Below are positions 58,148-64,000 of a stretch of DNA of 64,000 bases, piece after piece. The stretch comes from Gemmatimonadaceae bacterium. Lineage in GTDB: Bacteria > Gemmatimonadota > Gemmatimonadetes > Gemmatimonadales > Gemmatimonadaceae. The notes beneath the pieces were generated by a model that made no database searches, had not been told where the DNA came from, and worked only from the letters and a program-made list of their open reading frames with translations. Where the stretch lies: the NCBI GenBank assembly GCA_035633115.1, contig DASQFN010000112.1, forward strand, positions 109,201 to 173,200. The letters are read 5' to 3'. Numbering within the stretch: position 1 is the first letter of the stretch; every line of letters begins with the position of its first letter. Made by a program: the position numbers and the translations under genes.

Positions 58148-59032
58148 TTACTTAGCCGGTGGAGGCTCAACAAAAGGTAGCCGGGCGAATTCAGCTTTGT
58201 TTTGCAGGTTGATGTCCGCAGTAACGAGCAAGACTGCACTGCGCGGACGCGCGTGCATTATCTCAAAACATGCCGCGATAATGCGATCATCATCATTGTT
58301 GCGATCAAGCCACGGTAAGGTTTCCGCGAAAGTCGGCTCCGTAGCAAGCGACTGAATTACACTGACCCCGCTTGACAGCGGTACCCCATCAATGAGCTTC
58401 CCCCGATCCTTATAGCCTTTGATACGGCGGATAAGCCCCGACGCCTTCTCGCGTAGCGACTCGTTTTTATGCTCAACCTTATGTCGATCTAAATCAGCAA
58501 GCACCGTTGGAATCAGCAGAATCGTAAACGGCCTTGAGGAATCAAAACGCCACGTTTCCAACTGCGGATTCGCGTACAATGCGTTGGTATCCGGCACATA
58601 CAGCAGGTCGTTTGGGGTGGGATCGTAGAGGGAGTTGAGGACTTCGAGAATATTATCGCGCGCAAGGCGCGCAGCTGTAGCGGTCTCCGTGATGTTCTTG
58701 GACCACGTGCATCCGTCCTGTTGAATCAATCGATCAAATGTCTCCTTAGCCTCGTCCACTCGCTTTCGGTCGGTTACGGGGAGCGAACGCGTAAGCAGAT
58801 CCAACAGCGGATACAGATGCCCTCGCTCGCGGAGGAGCTTTGATTGCAATTGGCGCCCTGGCAAGGGCAGGCCTTCGAACGCATGGTTGCCGTTCACATT
58901 AAAGAAAACGAGTCCCGGGCTAGACGTGCGGGCAAGGTAAAGGCTGCTGAATTCTGTCAGGAGTCGCTCGACATTCGCGGTGAATTCGCAAAGTTCAGCT
59001 TCGACGTTCGCGGCGACAGATAACGCAGTCAT
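58148..59032 (-). CDS. PIN-domain nuclease-like protein with helical N-terminal domain
   Basis: A 294-residue protein. Residues 1-140 are helical (ANVERLLTEFSSLYLARTSS, LYPLLDLLTRSLPVTDRKRV). Residues 145-290 form a PIN fold of the large PIN_4 kind: YVPDTNALYANPQLETWRFD with the first Asp, LLIPTVLADLDRHKVEHKNE with Asp and Glu, NNDDDRIIAACFEIMHA with the central Asp and VLLVTADINLQNKAEFARLP with the last Asp. An RNA cleavage role is likely. It is larger than a VapC toxin and no antitoxin of a known family lies beside it. It overlaps the preceding 72-residue gene by 4 bp. Confidence 0.78.
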   Translation of the reverse strand: MTALSVAANVEAELCEFTANVERLLTEFSSLYLARTSSPGLVFFNVNGNHAFEGLPLPGRQLQSKLLRERGHLYPLLDLLTRSLPVTDRKRVDEAKETFDRLIQQDGCTWSKNITETATAARLARDNILEVLNSLYDPTPNDLLYVPDTNALYANPQLETWRFDSSRPFTILLIPTVLADLDRHKVEHKNESLREKASGLIRRIKGYKDRGKLIDGVPLSSGVSVIQSLATEPTFAETLPWLDRNNDDDRIIAACFEIMHARPRSAVLLVTADINLQNKAEFARLPFVEPPPAK

Positions 59033-59247
59033 CGGCCTGTAGGCTGATGAGCATGCTTCCGGTTGTATCGCTCTATAGCGCGGTCTATCGCTTCTTCCGC
59101 TGAAGCTCCATTCGAGGCCGGGTAGTAGATGGGCGGCTTTCCCGGTCCATTTGTGCGGCAGAAATGGACCATGTACTGCTCGCCGTTTGTGTGAAGGGTC
59201 AGTTTGTGTGTTGCGAGGAAGCGGAAGCGATCTGCATCAGACGGCAC
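59029..59247 (-). CDS. 72-residue protein heading the PIN operon
   Basis: MPSDADRFRFLATHKLTLHT followed by NGEQYMVHFCRTNGPGKPPI and SAEEAIDRAIERYNRKHAHQ. A short beta part and a C-terminal amphipathic helix could bind the PIN partner or nucleic acid. It overlaps the PIN gene by 4 bp and starts 88 bp from the divergent membrane-protein gene. No family is recognised. A cognate-inhibitor role is only inference. Confidence 0.55.
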   Translation of the reverse strand: MPSDADRFRFLATHKLTLHTNGEQYMVHFCRTNGPGKPPIYYPASNGASAEEAIDRAIERYNRKHAHQPTGR

Positions 59248-59334
59248 ACCGGAGAATTTACTACCAATCCCTCGGGGTCGGCTCTCTGTGGTCGCTTCGC
59301 TGCGGCTGATCGCCTGACGCGTAGATTCGGGGGA

Positions 59335-60546
59335 ATGGGAAAAGTCAGAGAGCAGCTACGCGCGGTCGGGACAAGCATCCGAGGTCATCGAACATGGACG
59401 GCTATCGGCGTGCTAGCCGTGGCGTTTGTCCTCGAACTGGTGGCGGGTACCTGGCTGACCAATTCCGTTTGGCCACCCGTCTCGCAGAACCTTCGTTGGT
59501 TGATGGCGCAGCGGGTCGGCTTTTTCGGTTTACTGCTGGTTGGCTTGCTAGCCGTGATGATCTTGAGCGCGTTCATCGAAAACAGCCCGACGGTCGCTAG
59601 GCTCCGTGAAAGGCGCAAGAACCTACGACCGCGCCCTCTGTCGCCAAGCGAGTATGAGGACGTTCAGCGCGTGCGCGAGCTGTCGAGGGATGACAACGTC
59701 TTTTTGGCCTCTACCAATCTCGCGTCCTTGAATGAACAGGCTGCCAGTTACTTTGCCGGTCGCGGCAACCCCTTCACTATTTTCGCTTACGAGCCGGCCA
59801 AAAAGCTGCGCGATGCCACAAAGGCGGTTGACGATGCGCTAGACAGAACGCCTCCAAGCCTCTCCGAAATTCAGGAAGCACTCCGAACTTTCCGGAACGA
59901 ATACGCCCGTGGCGTGGCCGTTCTGAATCGCGTCCGGTATGTCGAGCCTACCTTCCCTGCGGAAGAGCATGAAGCAAAAGGTTATGAGGAGTGGCGAAAG
60001 GCTCATCCCGCCGTCGCCGGAGCTTACCAGACACTAATCAAGCGGGCGGCCTTTGAGGGCGACACGATCGGGTGGTTGTCGGCTAATTCGGAGGAGATTG
60101 GTTTCTCATCCGACCCCGATTTCCGAGCGGGTGTGCGTAGTTCACGTATCAGGGTCGTCTACGAAAAACTCGCGCTACTTACTGACGACGAGCAACGCTT
60201 TCTCGACCTTTTTAGCGTAGATACATTGCCCATGAAACGGGGCGAGTCCGACACTTATCTAGACCACGCAGTTTACCAGGCCGGTAAGGCGCTGGTTACC
60301 AAGCAGGTTCTGAACTCGGTTACCGTCCGCCCCTACGTGGAGAAGTTTTGTCTGTCGGAAGAAGCGTGTAGGGCGTGGACGCGTGAACCTCGATGGATCC
60401 AGCAGTGCATTGAGATTCCCCTGGCAGTTGTGAAAGGAACTCTCGCTAGCGGCAGCGGCGCCAGCAACGCCTCATTCACGCCCCCGCACATCAGGCCGTC
60501 AGCACCGAATATCGACGCGCCTCCTTTCGGAAAATCCTCTTCATGA
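59335..60546 (+). CDS. membrane protein with two helices and large cytoplasmic domain
   Basis: A 403-residue protein from ATG 59335 with GGGGGA upstream. Two membrane helices (AIGVLAVAFVLELVAGTWL and VGFFGLLLVGLLAVMILSAF) precede a helical soluble part of about 300 residues (RELSRDDNVFLASTNLASLN, YEPAKKLRDATKAVDDALDR, YQTLIKRAAFEGDTIGWLSA, YLDHAVYQAGKALVTKQVLN). The end is low-complexity Ser/Ala/Pro. No enzyme motif is seen. It is divergent from the PIN operon, separated by 88 bp, and the two may be coregulated. A defence role is possible but unsupported by a known family. Confidence 0.65.
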   Translation: MGKVREQLRAVGTSIRGHRTWTAIGVLAVAFVLELVAGTWLTNSVWPPVSQNLRWLMAQRVGFFGLLLVGLLAVMILSAFIENSPTVARLRERRKNLRPRPLSPSEYEDVQRVRELSRDDNVFLASTNLASLNEQAASYFAGRGNPFTIFAYEPAKKLRDATKAVDDALDRTPPSLSEIQEALRTFRNEYARGVAVLNRVRYVEPTFPAEEHEAKGYEEWRKAHPAVAGAYQTLIKRAAFEGDTIGWLSANSEEIGFSSDPDFRAGVRSSRIRVVYEKLALLTDDEQRFLDLFSVDTLPMKRGESDTYLDHAVYQAGKALVTKQVLNSVTVRPYVEKFCLSEEACRAWTREPRWIQQCIEIPLAVVKGTLASGSGASNASFTPPHIRPSAPNIDAPPFGKSSS

Positions 60547-60611
60547 CATCGCGGAAACGCTCAGCAGCGCATCCAGCGTTTCCGATACTCATAGCCCGAA
60601 ACGGGCTGCCT

Positions 60612-60821
60612 TTAGGCGGCCAGCAGGTCTGCGAGTCCGCGTATCTCAGCTGCGATGTGTAAGACCTCGCCCTGAATCTCCCCGCTCATCGCGTATCGAG
60701 TCGGTAGCGCCTCCATGAAGGCAGCTGTCGCGCAGAGTTGTTCCGGCAAGAAGCTCGGCAAGCTGGCCTCGAGAGCGCAGACGAAGCAGGGCTGCGACTG
60801 CTCGTGGACCGGGCAACTCAT
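60612..60821 (-). CDS. small cysteine-motif protein paired with an XRE regulator
   Basis: A 69-residue protein: MSCPVHEQSQPCFVCALEAS, FLPEQLCATAAFMEALPTRY and EIQGEVLHIAAEIRGLADLL. Cys3, His6, Cys12 and Cys15 could bind zinc. It overlaps the upstream XRE gene by 4 bp and is the last of the compact chain. A frameshifted copy with the same partner lies at 21686. Function unknown; constant pairing with XRE suggests a role in the same switch. Confidence 0.62.
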   Translation of the reverse strand: MSCPVHEQSQPCFVCALEASLPSFLPEQLCATAAFMEALPTRYAMSGEIQGEVLHIAAEIRGLADLLAA

Positions 60822-61045
60822 TTGCGCCGACGCTTCGCGGAATCCCGCTCTAGTAGTTCTCCCGGCTCAACAGACAGCACGTCGCAGAGTGCTTCGAGCA
60901 TACCGGCGTCGAAGTTCTGGACACGACCATTGAGCTTCACAAGCCGATAGGCCGCTGACATGGAGATTCGCCCGCTCGATCGCTTCGAGAGCGCATAGGG
61001 CGAAAGTCCCGCCTCCTTCAACATCTCGGGCAACCGGAGCCTCAA
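60818..61045 (-). CDS. XRE-family regulator, second copy
   Basis: A 75-residue protein starting at TTG 61045: MRLRLPEMLKEAGLSPYALS, ISMSAAYRLVKLNGRVQNFD and LEALCDVLSVEPGELLERDS. Its second half is almost identical to the regulator at 21456-21689. The start overlaps the stop of the preceding membrane-protein gene and the stop overlaps the next start. It likely binds an operator of its own element. Confidence 0.78.
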   Translation of the reverse strand: MRLRLPEMLKEAGLSPYALSKRSSGRISMSAAYRLVKLNGRVQNFDAGMLEALCDVLSVEPGELLERDSAKRRRK

Positions 61046-61317
61046 CCGATGTTGCTCAGCACGGTTCCTATCACGAACGCTACAATAGCGGCGCCGATAA
61101 CATGTATTCGCTTTTTGAGGCCGAAGATACCATACGTGCCCGTGATCACTCCTGCAGCGAACATCACGTATCCAAGTTGAGCGAGAGCGTAACCGATCTG
61201 TGTAGTTGCCGTCGCCGGAGTATTGGAGATCCGAACGAAAGCGATCATTGGGACAAGAAGCGAGAGGGCGCTCCAGACCGGAATGCGCTGAGCTCGTTTA
61301 GACCATGACGCGCCCAC
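61042..61317 (-). CDS. small three-helix membrane protein in the compact chain
   Basis: A 91-residue protein starting at GTG 61317. Three hydrophobic segments (VWSALSLLVPMIAFVRIS, IGYALAQLGYVMFAAGVITG, VIGAAIVAFVIGTVLSNI). The start overlaps the TAG of the preceding small frame and the stop overlaps the next start (TTGA). No family is recognised. A longer open frame upstream is an out-of-frame reading of the preceding gene. Confidence 0.5.
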   Translation of the reverse strand: MGASWSKRAQRIPVWSALSLLVPMIAFVRISNTPATATTQIGYALAQLGYVMFAAGVITGTYGIFGLKKRIHVIGAAIVAFVIGTVLSNIG

Positions 61318-61445
61318 TAGCGAAGCAACAGTTGGCCAGCACGAGCCGCATGCTCTAGTGCAGTGCGCGCAGATTCCCGGCAAGCACCGTGAGCGGCGTT
61401 GATGTCGCGGATAGTTTCGGTCAGCACCGCAATCCCGCTGGTCAC
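61317..61445 (-). CDS. 42-residue frame resembling the start of DUF3102
   Basis: Starts at GTG 61445 overlapping the XRE stop (GTGA): TSGIAVLTETIRDINAAHGA then CRESARTALEHAARAGQLLL. The ARTALEHAARAGQLL pattern is like the N-terminus of phage-type DUF3102 proteins, cut short by TAG. It may be a remnant or a genuine micro-protein. Confidence 0.4.
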   Translation of the reverse strand: MTSGIAVLTETIRDINAAHGACRESARTALEHAARAGQLLLR

Positions 61446-61663
61446 TTCCTCCGTCCCTTCGGCTCACGCTGAATCAGATCCCCAACCTCGACGTTGAGCG
61501 CGGTCGCAAGCCTATCGAGGGTTGCGAGCGATACCTGGGCTGTGACGTTCCGGCACATGCGGCTGATCGTGGCGAAGCTCACGCCAGACACGCGGGAAAG
61601 CTCGCTCTGGCTTGTACCCTTGGCGTCGATAACCTCCTGCAGCCGAAACCTCGCGGGGCTCAT
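61442..61663 (-). CDS. XRE-family helix-turn-helix regulator (HipB/SinR type)
   Basis: A 73-residue protein: ARFRLQEVIDAKGTSQSELS, SGVSFATISRMCRNVTAQVS and LDRLATALNVEVGDLIQREP. A classic Cro/CI domain with basic tail. It is first in the minus-strand chain and faces a divergent gene across 129 bp holding two direct-repeat operators, so it is the likely repressor of both directions. Its sequence is unlike the second XRE gene in the chain. Confidence 0.82.
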   Translation of the reverse strand: MSPARFRLQEVIDAKGTSQSELSRVSGVSFATISRMCRNVTAQVSLATLDRLATALNVEVGDLIQREPKGRRK

Positions 61664-61714
61664 TCCTACCGCTCAGGCATGAACATCATACCAATATGGC
61701 AGGATTCTGCTACC

Positions 61715-61770
61715 GCACAAGTGATATTGCACAAAAGCCTTGCGGTACCCTAGCACAAGTGATATAGTGC
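61715..61770. promoter_or_regulatory. pair of 18-bp direct-repeat operators
   Basis: GCACAAGTGATATTGCAC (61715-61732) and GCACAAGTGATATAGTGC (61753-61770) differ at three bases and are 38 bp apart. Each has partly inverted ends (GCAC...GTGC). They lie between the divergent XRE gene and the 61793 gene and are the obvious binding sites for that XRE repressor. Confidence 0.6.
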
Positions 61771-61792
61771 GGTACACCTTTAAGGAGCGACA

Positions 61793-62146
61793 ATGCAGAC
61801 AATGGAGCGAACCACTGGGCGTGAAATCGACGTGGCTGTCACTGAATGGGATCCAGAAAACCCGTCACTCGATCCAGCGGAGCACGTCAATCCGCCGGCC
61901 GTTCCGTTGCTTCGAACCGTGACGGCAAACCGTGACGGTGTGAAGGTCTATCTTGGTGAAGTTGCCGACCGTGCGGGCGACATGTCAGAGCTTCACATTG
62001 GCATCTACACGTCGCCGGGCTACGATGGGTCGGGCTACGGCGCTCCAGCGCTCGAAGGAACCCTGAAGATCGAGCAGATCGAAGCGATGATCGAGCTCCT
62101 TCAATCGTGCCGCCTGAAGGCGGAAGCGGTCTTTATTCCGCGGTGA
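61793..62146 (+). CDS. hypothetical protein divergent from the XRE chain
   Basis: A 117-residue protein from ATG 61793 with TAAGGAG upstream. MERTTGREIDVAVTEWDPEN, LLRTVTANRDGVKVYLGEVA and LEGTLKIEQIEAMIELLQSC. An acidic, mixed alpha/beta small protein without signal peptide or metal motif. No family is recognised. The operator pair upstream suggests repression by the XRE protein. The 62207 hairpin terminates it. Confidence 0.62.
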   Translation: MQTMERTTGREIDVAVTEWDPENPSLDPAEHVNPPAVPLLRTVTANRDGVKVYLGEVADRAGDMSELHIGIYTSPGYDGSGYGAPALEGTLKIEQIEAMIELLQSCRLKAEAVFIPR

Positions 62147-62206
62147 GCGTGAGGGGGGTATCGTGAAACGGGATCGCCAGCCCTGAACGAAAACCTCCAA
62201 GGCACC

Positions 62207-62240
62207 AAACCCGCTCGGTCTGTATGACGGGCGGGTTTTT
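62207..62240 (+). terminator. rho-independent terminator
   Basis: An 8-bp stem (AAACCCGC with GCGGGTTT) has a 16-nt loop and five T at the end. It follows the 61793 gene by about 60 bp and lies just before the integrase remnant. Confidence 0.75.
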
Positions 62241-62257
62241 CGTGGGCAACGCCCTTC

Positions 62258-62365
62258 AAGGATGGCGGCACACGGACAGTCAGTACGACGATGATCTACA
62301 CCCACGTTCTGAACCGCGGTGGGTTAGGCGTCCGGAGTCCGGCGGACCGCCTGGGCGGTGAATAG
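62258..62365 (+). pseudogene. integron-type integrase C-terminal remnant, copy 2
   Basis: Reads [20 protein letters not shown] followed by PADRLGGE and TAG 62363. [13 protein letters not shown] is the end of IntI-type integrases with the catalytic Tyr. Just upstream, GGCACACGGACAGTC matches the LLGHTDV codons of copy 1 but with one inserted base. The bulk of the integrase gene is missing. Confidence 0.72.
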
Positions 62366-62440
62366 CAGATATTACGACGAGTCTTGCCGCGTTGGCAGAG
62401 TCAGGGGTAGTATCCTGTGCAGGTGAATAAAGAGTTGGGC
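62366..62440 (+). other. attI-like sequence with integron core site
   Basis: About 85-90 % identical by eye to 32813-32887 and in the same position after an integrase stop. It ends in core GTTGGGC (62434-62440). A cassette would begin at the TTGGGC. Confidence 0.55.
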
Positions 62441-62495
62441 CGACAAGACCAGTAGCCTCTCAACAAGGTCGGACTATGCCGGGGATAACAACGCA

Positions 62496-62746
62496 GTGTC
62501 TGCGCCCGCAAGCCGAGGCGGTGACTTGGAGCGCATTGTGTCGTTCTGGTCCGACGACGCGATAGTCTATCCTCCTGGGGCGCCGGTCCTGGAAGGCAAA
62601 TGGGCGATTCGGAACTTCGTCGCCGGCCGCCTCAAGACGTCGGCTTCAGTGTCTCGTGGGAACCGATCGACGTTGTCGTACCCGCTGGAAGCATCGGACA
62701 ACGGGAAGCAATCGTGTCACCTATTCTGACGGTGGTGGGAACCTAG
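62496..62746 (+). pseudogene. DUF4440/SnoaL-like cassette gene, frameshifted
   Basis: From GTG 62496: ASRGGDLERIVSFWSDDAIV, then YPPGAPVLEGKWAIRNFVAG, the core of DUF4440 (FW-DDA-V-P-G). After GRLKT the frame changes to GFSVSWEPIDVVVPAGSIGQ, REAIVSPILTVVGT, ending at 62746. One inserted or lost base near 62640 explains it. First gene after the attI-like site. Confidence 0.6.
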
Positions 62747-62804
62747 TCACCGTACAATCCCAGCCAAATCTCAGATCGCGGCTATCGTCCTGAAAGGAGT
62801 ACCC

Positions 62805-63733
62805 ATGAAGCGGCAGTTGCTGATCGTCGTACTCGCGCTGGCCCTTCCGTGCCTCGCCGTTGCCCAGACGACCACCGCGCCGCCCGCGAAGGCCGCCACC
62901 GCGTCCCAACCGACGGTCGCGCCGGTCCTATACGGCTCGAACCCGGCTGCCGGCAAGACCTTCGTCCACGACGGCGTGACCCTGTACTACGAGGTGTACG
63001 GCAGGGCGAACCGCTCCTGATCATCCACGGCAACGGCGGCAGCATCGGCACCATGGCCGCCCAGATCGCGTTCTTCCGCCCGCGCTACCGCGTGATCGCG
63101 ATGGACAGCCGCGATCACGGAAAGTCGGGCGACAGCCCCGGCAAGATCACCTATGAGAAGATGACCGACGACCTTGCGGCGCTCCTCGATCACCTGAAGA
63201 CGGGGCCGGTGGATGTGCTCGGCTGGAGCGACGGAGGCATCGAGGCGCTGCTGCTCGGCATCCGGCATCCCGCGAAGGTGAAGAAGATTGCGGCCATGGC
63301 GGCCAACCTGAACCCGAGCACGGATGCCGTCTACCCGGAAACGTGGGCGATGGCGAGGTCGATGATCGACGCCATCCCGGCAGCGGAGAAGGGCACGCCC
63401 CAGGGCCGGCGCGCGGTCAAGGTGACATCGATGATGTTCGAGGAGCCGAACATCGCCCCGTCGGCGCTCCAGGCGATTACCGCTCCCACGCTCGTGCTCG
63501 CGGGCGACCACGATCTGATCCGCGACGAGCACACGCTCGACATCTTCCATCACGTGCCGAACAGTCAGCTCGCCATTTTCCCGAACGCCACGCACATGGT
63601 GCCGTACGACGACTCCGCGCTCTTCAACGCGACAGTGGAGCGCTTCTTCCGGGCGCCGTTCGTCAAGAAGGACCGGATCAAGGACTTCCTCGCGTCCTAC
63701 GAATCGCTGACGGCGTCGTTGCAGAAGAAGTAA
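62805..63733 (+). pseudogene. exported alpha/beta hydrolase, one frameshift
   Basis: MKRQLLIVVLALALPCLAVA is a signal peptide after AAAGGAG. GKTFVHDGVTLYYEVYG then breaks; the hydrolase continues in another frame: GEPLLIIHGNGGSIGTMAAQ, VIAMDSRDHGKSGDSPG, VDVLGWSDGGIEALLLGIRH (nucleophile Ser), LVLAGDHDLIRDEHTLDI (Asp) and NATHMVP (His). Restoring one base near 63003 gives about 309 residues with a complete triad. A genuine inactivation or assembly error are possible. It lies between an attI-like site and an attC, as a cassette gene. Confidence 0.75.
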
Positions 63734-63782
63734 GCGGCGATTCGGTATGAATACGCGACGGATCCCGAAATTCACAGATGCT

Positions 63783-63866
63783 GCCCAACAACCAAATGGA
63801 GCCGACGCGGTCGCAGGTCAGCAGGATGATGTCGCCTCGCCGCGCGGCTCATTTGGCGCGTTATAT
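63783..63866 (+). other. attC-like recombination site (59-base-element type)
   Basis: Ends in GCCCAAC (63783) and GTTATAT (63860). Inner arms CCAAATGGAGCCGACGCGG (63792-63810) and CCGCGCGGCTCATTTGG (63840-63856) pair with two bulged bases, as attC arms do. Total 84 bp is in the normal range. The 3' core departs from GTTRRRY at one base. Located 50 bp after the hydrolase gene. Confidence 0.6.
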
Positions 63867-63958
63867 GGCGGTACTTGGGTGTGTCCTAAGCGATGTCCAA
63901 TGGACACAAACGCCGCTGTTGGTCCAGTTTAACATCCAGCCACAAGGAGGGGGGCAAA

Positions 63959-64000
63959 ATGGCAAGAAAGAAGACTTCTACCAAAGCGCGAAAGGGGAAT
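63959..64000 (+). CDS. start of the next cassette gene, cut by window end
   Basis: ATG 63959 follows an AAGGAGGGGGG site and reads MARKKTSTKARKGN to the end of the window. A Lys/Arg/Thr-rich start; no function can be given. It is the first gene after the attC-like site. Confidence 0.5.
   Translation, partial: MARKKTSTKARKGN

Overview
The window reads as a piece of a high-GC Gemmatimonadota chromosome, probably a soil or metagenomic member. Evidence: a SusC/SusD (RagA/RagB) outer-membrane pair, short carboxypeptidase-regulatory/TonB-plug proteins, a large DUF5916 outer-membrane protein, a Ser/Thr kinase with a C-terminal propeller, many small lipoproteins, and a GTG/TTG-rich start repertoire. 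Species cannot be named from the sequence alone.

Layout. 1-17.5 kb is mostly conserved chromosome: TPM-domain protein (partial), DsbA-like lipoprotein, WaaA, a response regulator with a GGDEF/EAL protein, SusC/SusD, the F1 genes atpA-G-D-C without delta or F0 genes, an MlaF-type ATPase with an AraC-type regulator, and a primary-like sigma factor. A four-tRNA cluster (Ala, Gly, Val, Arg) follows at 17.8-18.2 kb. The last tRNA begins a 4.4-kb island: 55 bp of its 3' part is repeated exactly at 22.6 kb. Inside are TadE/TadE/TadG pilus-type genes, a truncated epimerase copy and an XRE regulator with a small Cys protein.

22.7-31.8 kb holds a histidine kinase, the full-length epimerase, a beta-barrel/blue-copper fusion, DUF5916 and lipoproteins. 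At 32-35.3 kb a second tRNA-Arg is followed by two unrelated integrase remnants, an attI-like sequence, a tannase-family esterase and a toxin-antitoxin pair. 35.5-49.8 kb is again chromosomal: a three-gene overlapping 2-oxoacid:ferredoxin oxidoreductase operon, a permease, an exported methyltransferase, a kinase, a nitroreductase, an internally deleted S9 peptidase, DUF4382 and a lipid kinase.

49.8-64 kb is accessory. It starts at tRNA-Pro and holds a cluster built around a 740-residue protein with extreme tryptophan runs, a tRNA-Gln 3' half that looks like an attachment-site scar, a five-gene PIN-domain operon facing a membrane protein, a five-gene chain of tiny overlapping genes with two XRE regulators, and a second integron-like end. 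That end has an integrase C-terminus, an attI-like core, decayed cassette genes and a good attC candidate.

The most unusual items are the tryptophan-rich cluster, the duplicated integron-like ends with the integrase reading toward the cassettes, the tRNA-bounded island whose right-end sequence recurs at 56.1 kb, and the ultra-compact regulator operon. Several accessory genes carry single-base frameshifts, so either decay or assembly error affects these regions.
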